Made by a program: the position numbers and the translations under genes. A stretch of 64,000 nt of DNA from Hypomyces perniciosus (taxonomy: Eukaryota > Ascomycota > Sordariomycetes > Hypocreales > Hypocreaceae). Where the stretch lies: contig SPDT01000002.1 in assembly GCA_008477525.1 (NCBI GenBank), positions 992,001 through 1,056,000 of the forward strand, in the 5' to 3' direction. Positions 13,601 to 22,213 of the stretch are shown here, in pieces. The notes under the pieces were generated by a model, which was not told where the DNA came from, did not search any database, and worked only from the letters and a program-made list of their open reading frames with translations. Numbering within the stretch: the first letter of the stretch is position 1; each line of letters opens with the position of its first letter.

Positions 13601-14031
13601 GTACGTTCTTAACTCCCTCATTATTCCCGTCCCCGTTCTATTCCTACCGCTGGACCACCGTCCAAGCCGCGCCAGTGCGAAATTTGCTAACGAGAAATTA
13701 TAGCACCCGCCAGCATGACAACACATACAACATCTTCGAGGGCGTCCTGTCCAATTGGCTCTTCATCGCCGTTGTCACCATTATGATCGTCGTTCAAATT
13801 CTCATCATCTTCTTCGGAGGCGCTGCCTTCTCCGTCGTACCCCTCACAGGTGCGCAGTGGGGGATCTCACTGGTAGCAGCTTTTCTCTCCCTCCCCATCG
13901 GTGCTCTTATCCGATGGCTGCCCGATGGACCGTTCGAGGAGGCAAAGGAGCACATAAGTAAGGCCTCACATAAGTTGTGGGAACCGCTGAAGTTTTGGAA
14001 ACGTCGTGGTTCAGATAGTCATTCGGTTTGA
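10656..14031 (+). CDS. P2B-type Ca2+-transporting ATPase (vacuolar PMC1-like), with one apparent 1-bp frameshift
   Basis: Pumps Ca2+ out of the cytosol into the vacuole at the cost of ATP. Start ATG at 10656. Introns 13163-13217 and 13601-13703 have GT..AG ends and CTAAC branch sites. Motifs, numbered after frame correction: TGES at 248-251; VPEGLPLAV in the fourth membrane segment; CSDKTGTLT with phosphorylated Asp431; MVTGDN; GDGTND with Asp775 and Asp779; and the C-terminal membrane segments including the FNTYVWMQIFN stretch. The reading frame breaks at 11224-11226 (AAA, where four A would keep frame): the upstream frame stops at 11235-11237, while the next frame continues exactly the expected LERDVRVIRS linker before VLVGDVVHLEPGD. 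Adding one base gives 3,219 nt, a whole number of codons (1,072 aa), normal for the family. Either a recent null mutation or a homopolymer sequencing error. No RIP. The gene converges on the NLR gene. Confidence 0.88.
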
Positions 14032-14684
14032 GTGTATTACGCTACGACTCTAGAAGGCAGCCTGGACAGCTGTCTATGCTTTGAAACGTGTTCAGAATTT
14101 GATGCCGATAATTAGTTTAATTATACCATTTCGTTCTTCATTGCATGTGTTCATTGCTACCGAAGCGTCATGCACAAATTCTGAACCACATTACACTTGA
14201 TTGCATGTAAGAGGTATTTTTATACAGGGAAGCATTCAACCTTGCGAGCTCCATGTCGGCGACGAAAGCGATACATTGCTATTAACATGTTAGCCTCCAC
14301 AGTGAATATTGTGATTGATAGTACGGAGTCAGGTTCTCTTGTAATTCCCCCCCAGTTGTTTAGTCAGCAGTCAGCTCACTCTGTAAGGATCAAATGGCAC
14401 CTGAATTCCTGCTCTATTCATTTTCTCCCTTTGATGTCTTCTCGACCGTCCTCCTCATCGCTGATAGTTTCCCGGCCAGCCATTTTATAGTGCTAGAAGA
14501 ACGCGACGCGTTCTTCTTCTCCACCCTCTTAGACCCTCCTCGTATTCCAATTCGTGTTATCTTTATCGGACTTTTTCCACCAATCCACGTTATCTAACAG
14601 TTTGCAACAGCATGTAAACCACTCCACCTAACAGCTTCCAGATGACCACACGATCTCAACCACGGACCCATTCGTGCAGCACCA
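14032..14684. other. Convergent intergenic region
   Basis: 653 bp between the 3' ends of the ATPase (+) and the NLR gene (-). Short open frames of up to 97 codons overlap each other and show no domain. It probably holds both 3' UTRs and polyadenylation signals; I see nothing else in it. Confidence 0.6.
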
Positions 14685-17600
14685 CTATGGCAGATGTTGC
14701 GCATAGATGTCCAGATCATTCGGGGTTGGGTATTCCGGCAGCCGGGCTTCGTGGATCATAGCAAGGAATTCATCCATCTCGCCGTCAATCGGGGCTGTTC
14801 TGAGACCCTCCGGGCCGCTCACACAGGAGCGACCATCCGTAATATACCAGCTCAGGTGATCCTTAAAGCTGCGATCAAGCAGTATCTTATACATATTCTT
14901 GACCGTCTTGCCACTGAGAAGAGTGGAATAGTCAGCATTGTGATTCCGAAGCGCCTGCTCAGCCTGGTCGACTTTCCCCTGCCTGATAAAGGACTTTATA
15001 ATATCGACCAAATTCGCTGGTAAGCTTGACTGACGACCCAAGGAGTAAGCCGCAGCCTCTCTAATAGTCTCATCTTTGTCCCCCAGCAGTGAGACAAGGG
15101 TTCGAAGGATCTCCGTAGATAGGTGTGAATGCCTATGACCTATGGCTACAGCACTAGCCCATTTAACACAGTCATCTATGTCATGTAGCCGTGCAGCGAG
15201 GGCTTGAAGGATTTCCGTAGGTAGGTTTGACTGATTACCTAGGGCTTGAACAGCAGTCCATTTAATATTATCATCTTGGTCCTCAAACCGTTCAACGAGG
15301 GCTTGAAGAATCTCTGTAGGTAGGCTTGTCTGACACTTTAGAGCCTGAGTAGTAGCCCATCTAACAAAATGATCTCGGTCCCTAAGCCGCGCAGCAAGGG
15401 CTTGGAGGATCTCTGTGGGTAGATGCAGATGCCTGTTACCTAAGGCTCCAGCAACAATACATCTGACCCAAGCATCTCGGTCCTCTAGCCGTGCGGCAAG
15501 AGCTTGAAAGATATTTGTAGGTAGGTTTGACTGACGCTCTAGGGCTCGAGCAGCAGCCCGTTTAACAGAATCATCCTGGTCATCTAGCCGTGCGGCAAGG
15601 GCTTGAAGGATCTCTGTAGAAAGGCTTGACTGCTTACCCAGACATTCAGCAGTTTTCGATCTAACAGACTCATCTTGATCATCCAGCTGTGCGACAAGGG
15701 CTTGAAGGGAGTCTGCAGATAGGCTTGGCTGGCCACCTAGGGCTCGAGTGAGAGCCTCTCTAACAAATTCATCTTGGTCGTCTAGCCATGAGACAAGGGT
15801 GTCGGAGATCTCATCAGGTAAACTTGGCTGACGCGAAAGGATAATATAGGCCTCGTTTCTCAGGGTCACGTCCCGTAACTGCTCCACAAGCATACGAAGT
15901 ATTTCGTCTGAAAGTATCTGTTGGCGGTTGCGCAGAATTTCGTAGACAACGTCTTTCATAAACCAACTTGCTCCAAGATCCCCGGATTCTGTTCCTGTGA
16001 GCCATGAAAATGCCGGTCCGATAACGTCTGACGAGATTCTTGGTCGGCCCTCCATGGCCCATAGAATTTTCCCCCGTTCCTCTGTGGATCCTTCATCCCA
16101 GACCCTCACCAAAAGTTGATCTGGAAGCCCCGTATGTCTCACAAGTGTCGACGAGTTCTGACGCTTGAGTTCAAACTTCAACCAGCCTAACATATCACTT
16201 TCCAGATGGTTTCGGATTGAATCAGATACGTGATTGGCTTCGCTCAAGCAACCCATGAGAAGACGCTGATGCGTAGGGCCCAGCAAATCTCGTGGCAGGT
16301 TCTCAACTTCCCCAAAAAACCGTGTCGTGGATTCTTCCGAACTGAGCAAACCGGTAACGAAGCGCCAAAACACATCATGGTGCGCAGTGTATTTGTGTTG
16401 TGCAAGGAACCCCGTAGGCGTGATTTTGTTTCTCCTTCCACTTTCAAGCGACAAGCAGTTTAGTTGGGCTTGCGCTTCCCAGTGTCGTACGAAATATCGG
16501 GCAGCAAAGAACTCCTGAAATGTCAAGTGCAAGAAATGATAGCTTTGGGCGGTTTGTGTTGAATATGGATCTGAATTTCGGATGAAAAAAAGACGTGGCA
16601 ACATTTTGCCAAGAGGCGCTATCTCCTTGAAAGCCGTTAATATGGTACGCTGATGCCTATACGTGAACTCTGTAATGTTATTAAAAAGTCCAGTAAAGGC
16701 GAATATCTCGAGAATCTCAATCTCAAGTTCCATCCGATCTTCAATCTTCGACCAATTGCAGTCCAAAATTTGGGATTCCGTCAAAACAGCCCCTTCTTCC
16801 TTCTGGGCGAATTGAAGAAGACTCTTTTTCAACAGACTTCCCTCGATGGCTTTATACAAGCCAGTCATGGTCTGTTCCATGGTTTCGTGGGCAAAGCATT
16901 CCCATGTGAAGCAAATAGCATCCAGTTGAATCGGAATGCGAACAAGATCTTGAATAAGACCATGACTTTCCAGGAAAGACCCGATTTCGTCGACTTTTTC
17001 CTCGTCCTGAACTGCGTTTTCCAGATATGCTTTCACTTGGTCCGGATAGAACCCGATAGCCTCCAGCTCAAGGTCAAGCGCAATGACATTAGCCGGTACT
17101 GTCGTCCCGGGTCGCGACGTGATGATGACATTGGGTTGGTTCAATAGCTCACAGAGGAAGATGGAGATTTTACTACCTCTAGTGAACTCCTGAGATACCT
17201 CATCTAGGCCATCAAGCAAAAATAGAGTCCTTTGCGAGCTCAATGTCTGCTCAAGTGAGGCCGAGAGCTCGCCACCTCTTGCATGATCAAAGAAGAACAC
17301 GTGATAGAACAGGTTCTTCCAGTTGTCTTGAGTGTATAGCATTCCTTTCAACCTCCGTAGAGGCAACCACAGTACGCGTTCAAACAGACCAGCCCACATG
17401 CCAGTATGAAGGAACTCGTGAACGATCTTTTTGCACAATGTCGTCTTCCCAACACCTGCACAGCCTCGAATTAAGATTCGTCTTGGCTCTTTGGAAATTG
17501 GATGATACATCTCTTGACGTGAATTGAAGAGATCGGGTAGTTCCATCTGAAATTTTTCATTGGGCGTCTGAATCTGGAGTCGAGCCTCCAGTGATTGGAG

Positions 17601-17819
17601 GGAAGGGGGGAAGAGCCAAGATACATGGGGACCGGCCGAGATCACAACGACCAAGTTGATGTAGCATTGGTTCATGTCTAGCTGTTCACCTGAGAGTCGC
17701 ACAATCTTCAGTCTCTCTTGAGTAGTATAATAGCGGCGAATCCACGCATCGGCCAACTCCAGTGGTGATGGACGTTGAAGATCATCGATCGCATTTCCTG
17801 GGCTTGTAGAGCTGGCCAT
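14685..17819 (-). CDS. NACHT-HEAT NLR-type protein (STAND NTPase)
   Basis: Single-exon frame of 1,044 aa. Residues 1-100 match the linker typical of fungal NLRs (WIRRYYTTQERLKIVRLSG, then DMNQCYINLVVV). NACHT NTPase follows: Walker A GCAGVGKTT at 119-127, Walker B LFLLDGLDE at 199-207, sensor stretch VIITSRPG at 231-238. Residues about 650-935 form roughly nine HEAT-like repeats of 31-33 aa with the core LPTEILQALAARLxDxD, and the tail contains DHLSWYITDG. Fungal proteins of this class act in non-self recognition and regulated cell death, with repeats sensing ligands and an N-terminal domain executing the response. Here no HET, HeLo, Goodbye, PNP or lipase effector precedes the linker, so the protein is either a minimal form or has lost its effector exon. 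The ATG at 17819 is the first in frame, but a CGCAG acceptor-like site 8 bases upstream leaves room for an upstream exon. Confidence 0.9.
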   Translation of the reverse strand: MASSTSPGNAIDDLQRPSPLELADAWIRRYYTTQERLKIVRLSGEQLDMNQCYINLVVVISAGPHVSWLFPPSLQSLEARLQIQTPNEKFQMELPDLFNSRQEMYHPISKEPRRILIRGCAGVGKTTLCKKIVHEFLHTGMWAGLFERVLWLPLRRLKGMLYTQDNWKNLFYHVFFFDHARGGELSASLEQTLSSQRTLFLLDGLDEVSQEFTRGSKISIFLCELLNQPNVIITSRPGTTVPANVIALDLELEAIGFYPDQVKAYLENAVQDEEKVDEIGSFLESHGLIQDLVRIPIQLDAICFTWECFAHETMEQTMTGLYKAIEGSLLKKSLLQFAQKEEGAVLTESQILDCNWSKIEDRMELEIEILEIFAFTGLFNNITEFTYRHQRTILTAFKEIAPLGKMLPRLFFIRNSDPYSTQTAQSYHFLHLTFQEFFAARYFVRHWEAQAQLNCLSLESGRRNKITPTGFLAQHKYTAHHDVFWRFVTGLLSSEESTTRFFGEVENLPRDLLGPTHQRLLMGCLSEANHVSDSIRNHLESDMLGWLKFELKRQNSSTLVRHTGLPDQLLVRVWDEGSTEERGKILWAMEGRPRISSDVIGPAFSWLTGTESGDLGASWFMKDVVYEILRNRQQILSDEILRMLVEQLRDVTLRNEAYIILSRQPSLPDEISDTLVSWLDDQDEFVREALTRALGGQPSLSADSLQALVAQLDDQDESVRSKTAECLGKQSSLSTEILQALAARLDDQDDSVKRAAARALERQSNLPTNIFQALAARLEDRDAWVRCIVAGALGNRHLHLPTEILQALAARLRDRDHFVRWATTQALKCQTSLPTEILQALVERFEDQDDNIKWTAVQALGNQSNLPTEILQALAARLHDIDDCVKWASAVAIGHRHSHLSTEILRTLVSLLGDKDETIREAAAYSLGRQSSLPANLVDIIKSFIRQGKVDQAEQALRNHNADYSTLLSGKTVKNMYKILLDRSFKDHLSWYITDGRSCVSGPEGLRTAPIDGEMDEFLAMIHEARLPEYPTPNDLDIYAQHLP
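15000..15860 (-). repeat. Near-identical HEAT-repeat coding units within the NLR gene
   Basis: About nine tandem units of 93-99 bp, visible on the plus strand as repeated blocks around AGGGCTTGAAGGATCTC. Neighbouring units are highly similar at DNA level, which suggests recent duplication or recombination between units, as reported for repeat domains of fungal NLRs. Confidence 0.8.
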
Positions 17820-20235
17820 CTTTGCTCCTGCGTTTATTCAGACCGGAGTGATTGGTATTGATCAGAATCACCGCATCTGAATTTCGATCAACAACCTTTG
17901 GGATACCCAACAGGATGCTCGACAAATGCGTTTGAGGGTCGTGTGGTTATGTGTTCTCTGATGTCGACATGCAATTCGTATGTAGACTGGGCTCCTGGCT
18001 CCATTGCAGCATTCATACAAATGCAACCATGGATAATATGTGCAGATTACTACCGCTGTTGCTGCAAGCCAACAGTTCGGTGAGAGCCGTACCTTATTAC
18101 TTAGCGACCAATAGATTATCGTTGATGTAATCGGCGCAGTGAGACATACAGAGCCTAGCTGACGTGTGTGTGTCAGGCTGTATTATGGCGCAGCCTGAAA
18201 TGTAGTTGGTAAAGATGTTGGTGAATAGGACCGATGCTGTGCGTCCACGCCGAAAGCACCTACATTTCTTGGGTAGTATTAGTCTTGCGGTGAACTCGTA
18301 CTCCTTACCAAGGCGCCCAATGGTTTGTGCATTTGAACGATGGGTAGTATTCTGCTGCCTGATTTCACGTCTTGCTCCGTGGCAACCTGCAGATATTGCA
18401 TAAGTGACAAACAAGGCCTACTATCCAGGATGAGGACCAAGACATGACTTGTCACACTGCGAGGGCCACTGCGGAGGAGTCCAGAACCAGGCCTGCAGGA
18501 TATTATTATGTATGTCTTATTCGCCACAGTGCACGTCGTATCCACCGGAAGCAATGTGTTGCACGAAGCCTCGTTTTGGGTTGGGCTGCATGATCCCGCC
18601 AAGGCGACTGCTCAGCAGTCAACGGCGACATACAGAGCAATCCTACGTGGTGCTCCGTACGGAGTACTAATCGTAGTATTTAAGATTAAAACGTTAAAAT
18701 TGACTGAGCATACGGAGAACTAGCAGGGACTTCGGCTTCCGAGACTACAAGTGGGGCCGGAGCTAGCGCCGGCTTCGGCGCCGGCGGCAGTGTTTGTCTT
18801 TGAGAACTTGGAGCCACCAAAGAGAGGGCGTGCGTTTGCTTCGAATCGGGATCGCATGCAGCATATGCATTGTCTCCCCCTTAGTACCAACATGCATGGT
18901 ATGTATGTACATCGGAACGGAACTGTAAAGGCTAGCAAGGGGCTTGCACGCAGCAGGCTGGGTCCAAGCGTTCTCTTGAAGGGGGCAGAGGGAGGGGTAG
19001 AAACATCTCATGGTGTGATGACTTCATCAGAGCAGCGCCGATATGTGTGTTTCTCAGCTCGGAAAACTTCTGCCCTGACCCGCGTCGTGATCCGGGTGCG
19101 CCCTGGTGTATCCGACAGCGAGAAGCCCAGTCGTTGTCTGCTCAGCTCTCTATGTAGGTTTGGTCCCACAAAGAGTCATTTAACAAGTTGCTACTGCGAG
19201 ATGCTGGCTCGGGAATTGTTCTAAGCTTCCCCGGTCGGGGAGACGGATATTTGTTCCGGGCCTCGTTGACGGAGAACTCCGTTGATGACAGTCGGATTCT
19301 TAATAGATCTCGGGTACCTATGTCCACTGTCTTCTTTCTTCCTACGGAGGGATACTTGACTAAGGGTGGCGTGTATATGAACCTCGACATGAATCAAGAC
19401 AGAGAAGAATCCGCTCCGTAGAACATCAGGCCTCTCTGCCAGAGCAATAGCCCTACTACTAGATAATGATCTGGAAGCCAGAGCTAGAATAAGACAAGTC
19501 AACGTTCAGAGACAGTGTTGCCGAAAGTTCTGTGGGCTGATGTCTCCATGGACTTTTGTAGGCCTGATTTGACCCTAACCCTTATTACTACTGCACTGAT
19601 GAGCTCTTTCAAAAATGCCAGAATCATGACTGAGAATTACTCCACCGCATTAACATTAGAATAACTGTAATGGAGGGGAAATATTGAATATTCTTGAGAC
19701 CATCACTGGTTGGAGAGTTAAGTGTGTCGGCCAAGAGGCACTCTAATGAGAAGGATAAGGCTATAACGTAGATACATTGTTGAGTACGCACCACGCCAGC
19801 AAAATAAAGTACGAAGTTTTTCCATGCTAACAGACTTTGTCATATCTTCCTGATACTGCAACACGCATCGATTCCGCGCAATATTAACAGACAACATCCA
19901 AGTGCATCAGCTATGCAAATATTGATTAACTCAGATCTTTGGATCCTCTAGATACGAGACAAAAGCATGGATATGTGTCGTGGTCCTAATTAGAGGATAT
20001 TGTCAAGACAGCAGCGCTATTCGGCCGATATAACAGCTAAGGTCGTTACCTAAGATCTGCGGGGGAATGTATAGTACTACGAAAGGCACCACCCGCCGAG
20101 ATGAATGATGCGATCCCTTAATTGCTACAATGATGCCTGCTTATCCGTATATAAATTGAGCCCACTGGGCGATCGGATACATAGGCAGCTTGTGCCGTTC
20201 GACCAACACTTCTCATCTTTTTCGCAGCAGAAGTT
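17820..20235. other. 2.4-kb intergenic stretch without a recognised gene
   Basis: Base composition is near normal and there is no RIP. Open frames (for example 18751-19224, 157 codons, no ATG at its start) overlap frames on the opposite strand and show no domain or splice structure. The 5' part must contain the NLR promoter. A near-perfect 18-bp palindrome lies at 18650-18667. Otherwise nothing can be supported. Confidence 0.45.
18650..18667. repeat. Palindrome around CTCCGTACGGAG
   Basis: GTGCTCCGTACGGAGTAC is self-complementary except for one base pair. Half-site ACTCCGTA recurs at about 21901, 27251 and 33973. The spread of half-sites suggests a small dispersed repeat or a recognition site rather than chance, but the function is unknown. 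Confidence 0.5.
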
Positions 20236-20528
20236 ATGAATTCTATACGATTCGTCACACCTGCTTGTTGCTAATACTGGGTAACGCAAATTATAGCGAC
20301 ATCTCTGAGAGCCAAGCAGATAACAAAGCGGAGTTTCTGGTGAATATTAGGACACCCCCTGATAAAATCAATATTGTCGATGCTTCAAATACAACTCTTG
20401 TTGATACTGCACCTGCAGGGTAGCTAATACTTCGAGGACTGGCGAAGCTGGGATATGCTGTTGCGGTCTCCCTGATCACCCATCCCCAATATCACACAGC
20501 TGCTATGGAATAACTCCAATTTAGGATC
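20236..20528 (+). pseudogene. Possible relic of a small secreted protein gene
   Basis: A TATA-like TATATAAAT at about 20147 precedes an ATG at 20236 that opens with MNSIRFVTPAC. The hydrophobic run LLLILGNA needed to complete a signal peptide lies in the next frame and then stays open to 20420 (SDISESQADNKAEFL and onward); a further coding-like stretch follows the stop (GLAKLGYAVAVS). This is compatible with a small secreted protein disabled by one frameshift and one nonsense change. I recognise no family; it could also be chance. Confidence 0.25.
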
Positions 20529-20654
20529 AGAAAACTCCAAGTCACAATGCCTTTTGTAATGAATTAGACTCCAAGTCAAAATGAAAGACCACTATCAGCA
20601 CTGTTCCCGAATTACATTGATTTAGTTGCCTACTGTATTCCCACTATTCCATTG

Positions 20655-21476
20655 TTAAGATACATTGTTGATTTTATTCAGCATCTCTAATGCATTTATC
20701 TCTTCCTCCGCCCATTTTGGCATCTGCTTTATAAGAAGATTATGTGCTTGATCAAGCCTCTCTGCTGCTTCAGCAATCTGTTCGCTCAATTTTGCATCAG
20801 TGTTAGATTTCTGTTTCTCAAAAACGCGGCTCTTCAAGATGTCAATCACGCAGAGAATAGGTTGCGCTTTCTTGAACGATCTCCTCTGTTCCTGGAGTGC
20901 CAATATGAAGTCTCCAGCCACTTTATGCATCACCTTGGGACCATCAACCGGCTTCACACCCCGAGGCATATCCAGCAGTAGAGGTGTTGGGAAGTTATGA
21001 CCTGACTTCCCCGACAGTGGTATCAGTAGCCAAAAGATCACTGAACGCCACAAAGCAATATCAGTCATCTCTGGAAAGGATACTCCAGCGATTTCATGAT
21101 ATTTATTGACAACGCAGATAACACCACAGTCAGTTCCGTTCGTCTGAATTATAGGCGAGCTGTAGGCAATTTCTGGTTCGGGCTCTTGTGGGAAATTATC
21201 TCTGAAAAACTTCAAAGCAATTCCTTCGGCTTCTTCTCGGTGATCACCGCCTGGCAGTGAATCGCGAATTCGAAGAAAATCGTGGTCCGGATCTAGGTCT
21301 CCGAGAACCCAGTGAGACTTGGGCTTGATGAAGATCGGTCTTGTTATCTTCATCTGGGAATCCAAAGCGATACGACGAGAAAGAATGCCGGAGCCATGTG
21401 ACTCAGCGATGAAGATATCTTGTCCAGTATTTTCGAGAATCTTCAATGCTTTGTACACAACGTCGTCATTTAGGAG
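20655..21476 (-). pseudogene. Ulp1/C48-type cysteine protease gene, 3' part (catalytic domain), cut by hAT insertion
   Basis: Second half of the gene that starts at 25962. It encodes a SUMO-protease-like (peptidase C48) catalytic domain. Numbering by the uninterrupted 626-aa protein, the papain-like triad and oxyanion residue are visible: His408 in SHWVLGDLD, Asp425 in IRDSLPGG, Gln464 and Cys470 in QTNGTDCGVICV. The last ~90 residues are helical and charged, probably a coiled coil. C48 enzymes remove SUMO or related modifiers from proteins, usually in or near the nucleus; many fungal relatives are of unknown substrate. This half has no internal stops or RIP. The open frame runs into the transposon up to a chance Met at 21587, which is not the true start. 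21469-21476 is the target-site duplication. Confidence 0.85.
21469..21476. repeat. hAT target-site duplication, left copy
   Basis: TTTAGGAG, identical to 24896-24903 and directly abutting the CAGG end of the element. Eight bp is the standard duplication length for hAT transposases. Confidence 0.95.
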
Positions 21477-21496
21477 CAGGGTGGCGATCCATTCCA
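21477..21496 (+). repeat. hAT left terminal inverted repeat
   Basis: 20 bp beginning CAGGGTGGCG. It differs from the right repeat only at position 5 (G versus C). CAGG-type starts are usual in the hAT superfamily. Confidence 0.95.
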
Positions 21497-22213
21497 CGTC
21501 CATTTCCACGGGCGTCCATTTATGGAAATGGATGGCCCGTGCATCCATTTCCATCCATTCCATCGCGCCTGCCATTACATAATCCATCCATCCACGGAAG
21601 GGTCCCGTGGATGGAAATGGAAGCAGGGGGGCGCTTAATCATCACCCTAAAATAGTATACTTACCATTGCCCAAGTCAGTGACATCATTACCAGAGACTC
21701 CGTGCTTGTTCTACCTGACCCTCCGCCAACATACCCTATATATCATTGGAAGAGTAGGTAAACGAAACTAAATCTATATGCATTTAATATATAGCTATAT
21801 AGAGAGAAATGAATCTTATTATATATATTTTAGTATATTGCTAGAAAGGCCAACTCTATTCCAATTATAATAAATATCTTTTTTAAAAACTGTATTTATG
21901 TACTCCGTAATAACTGTCAGGTTTTCGCATCAAGTTAAGCTATAAAAATACCTGCATCACTTAGCCTAGTATAAAACTAGAGGGACGCTAAACTTAAGTC
22001 ACCACTAACAAATCACTATACATTTTGCTCTTACATATGTTAGTAGTGATTATGGAAGATTTTTTTTTTTTTGGTAGCCAGGAGCGTGGAGATTTCGCGT
22101 TCTTAGTTACCGCGTTCAGGCGCGTTGAACTTCTATTAGGAGAAAGGGTTTTATGTACTTCGTATATGAATTTTTTATTAATGGAATCGCCATAAGCATA
22201 ATTTATTAACCCT

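Noticed and set aside
18751..19224. 157-codon plus-strand frame
   Set aside because: Starts without ATG, overlaps opposite frames of equal quality and shows no recognisable feature.
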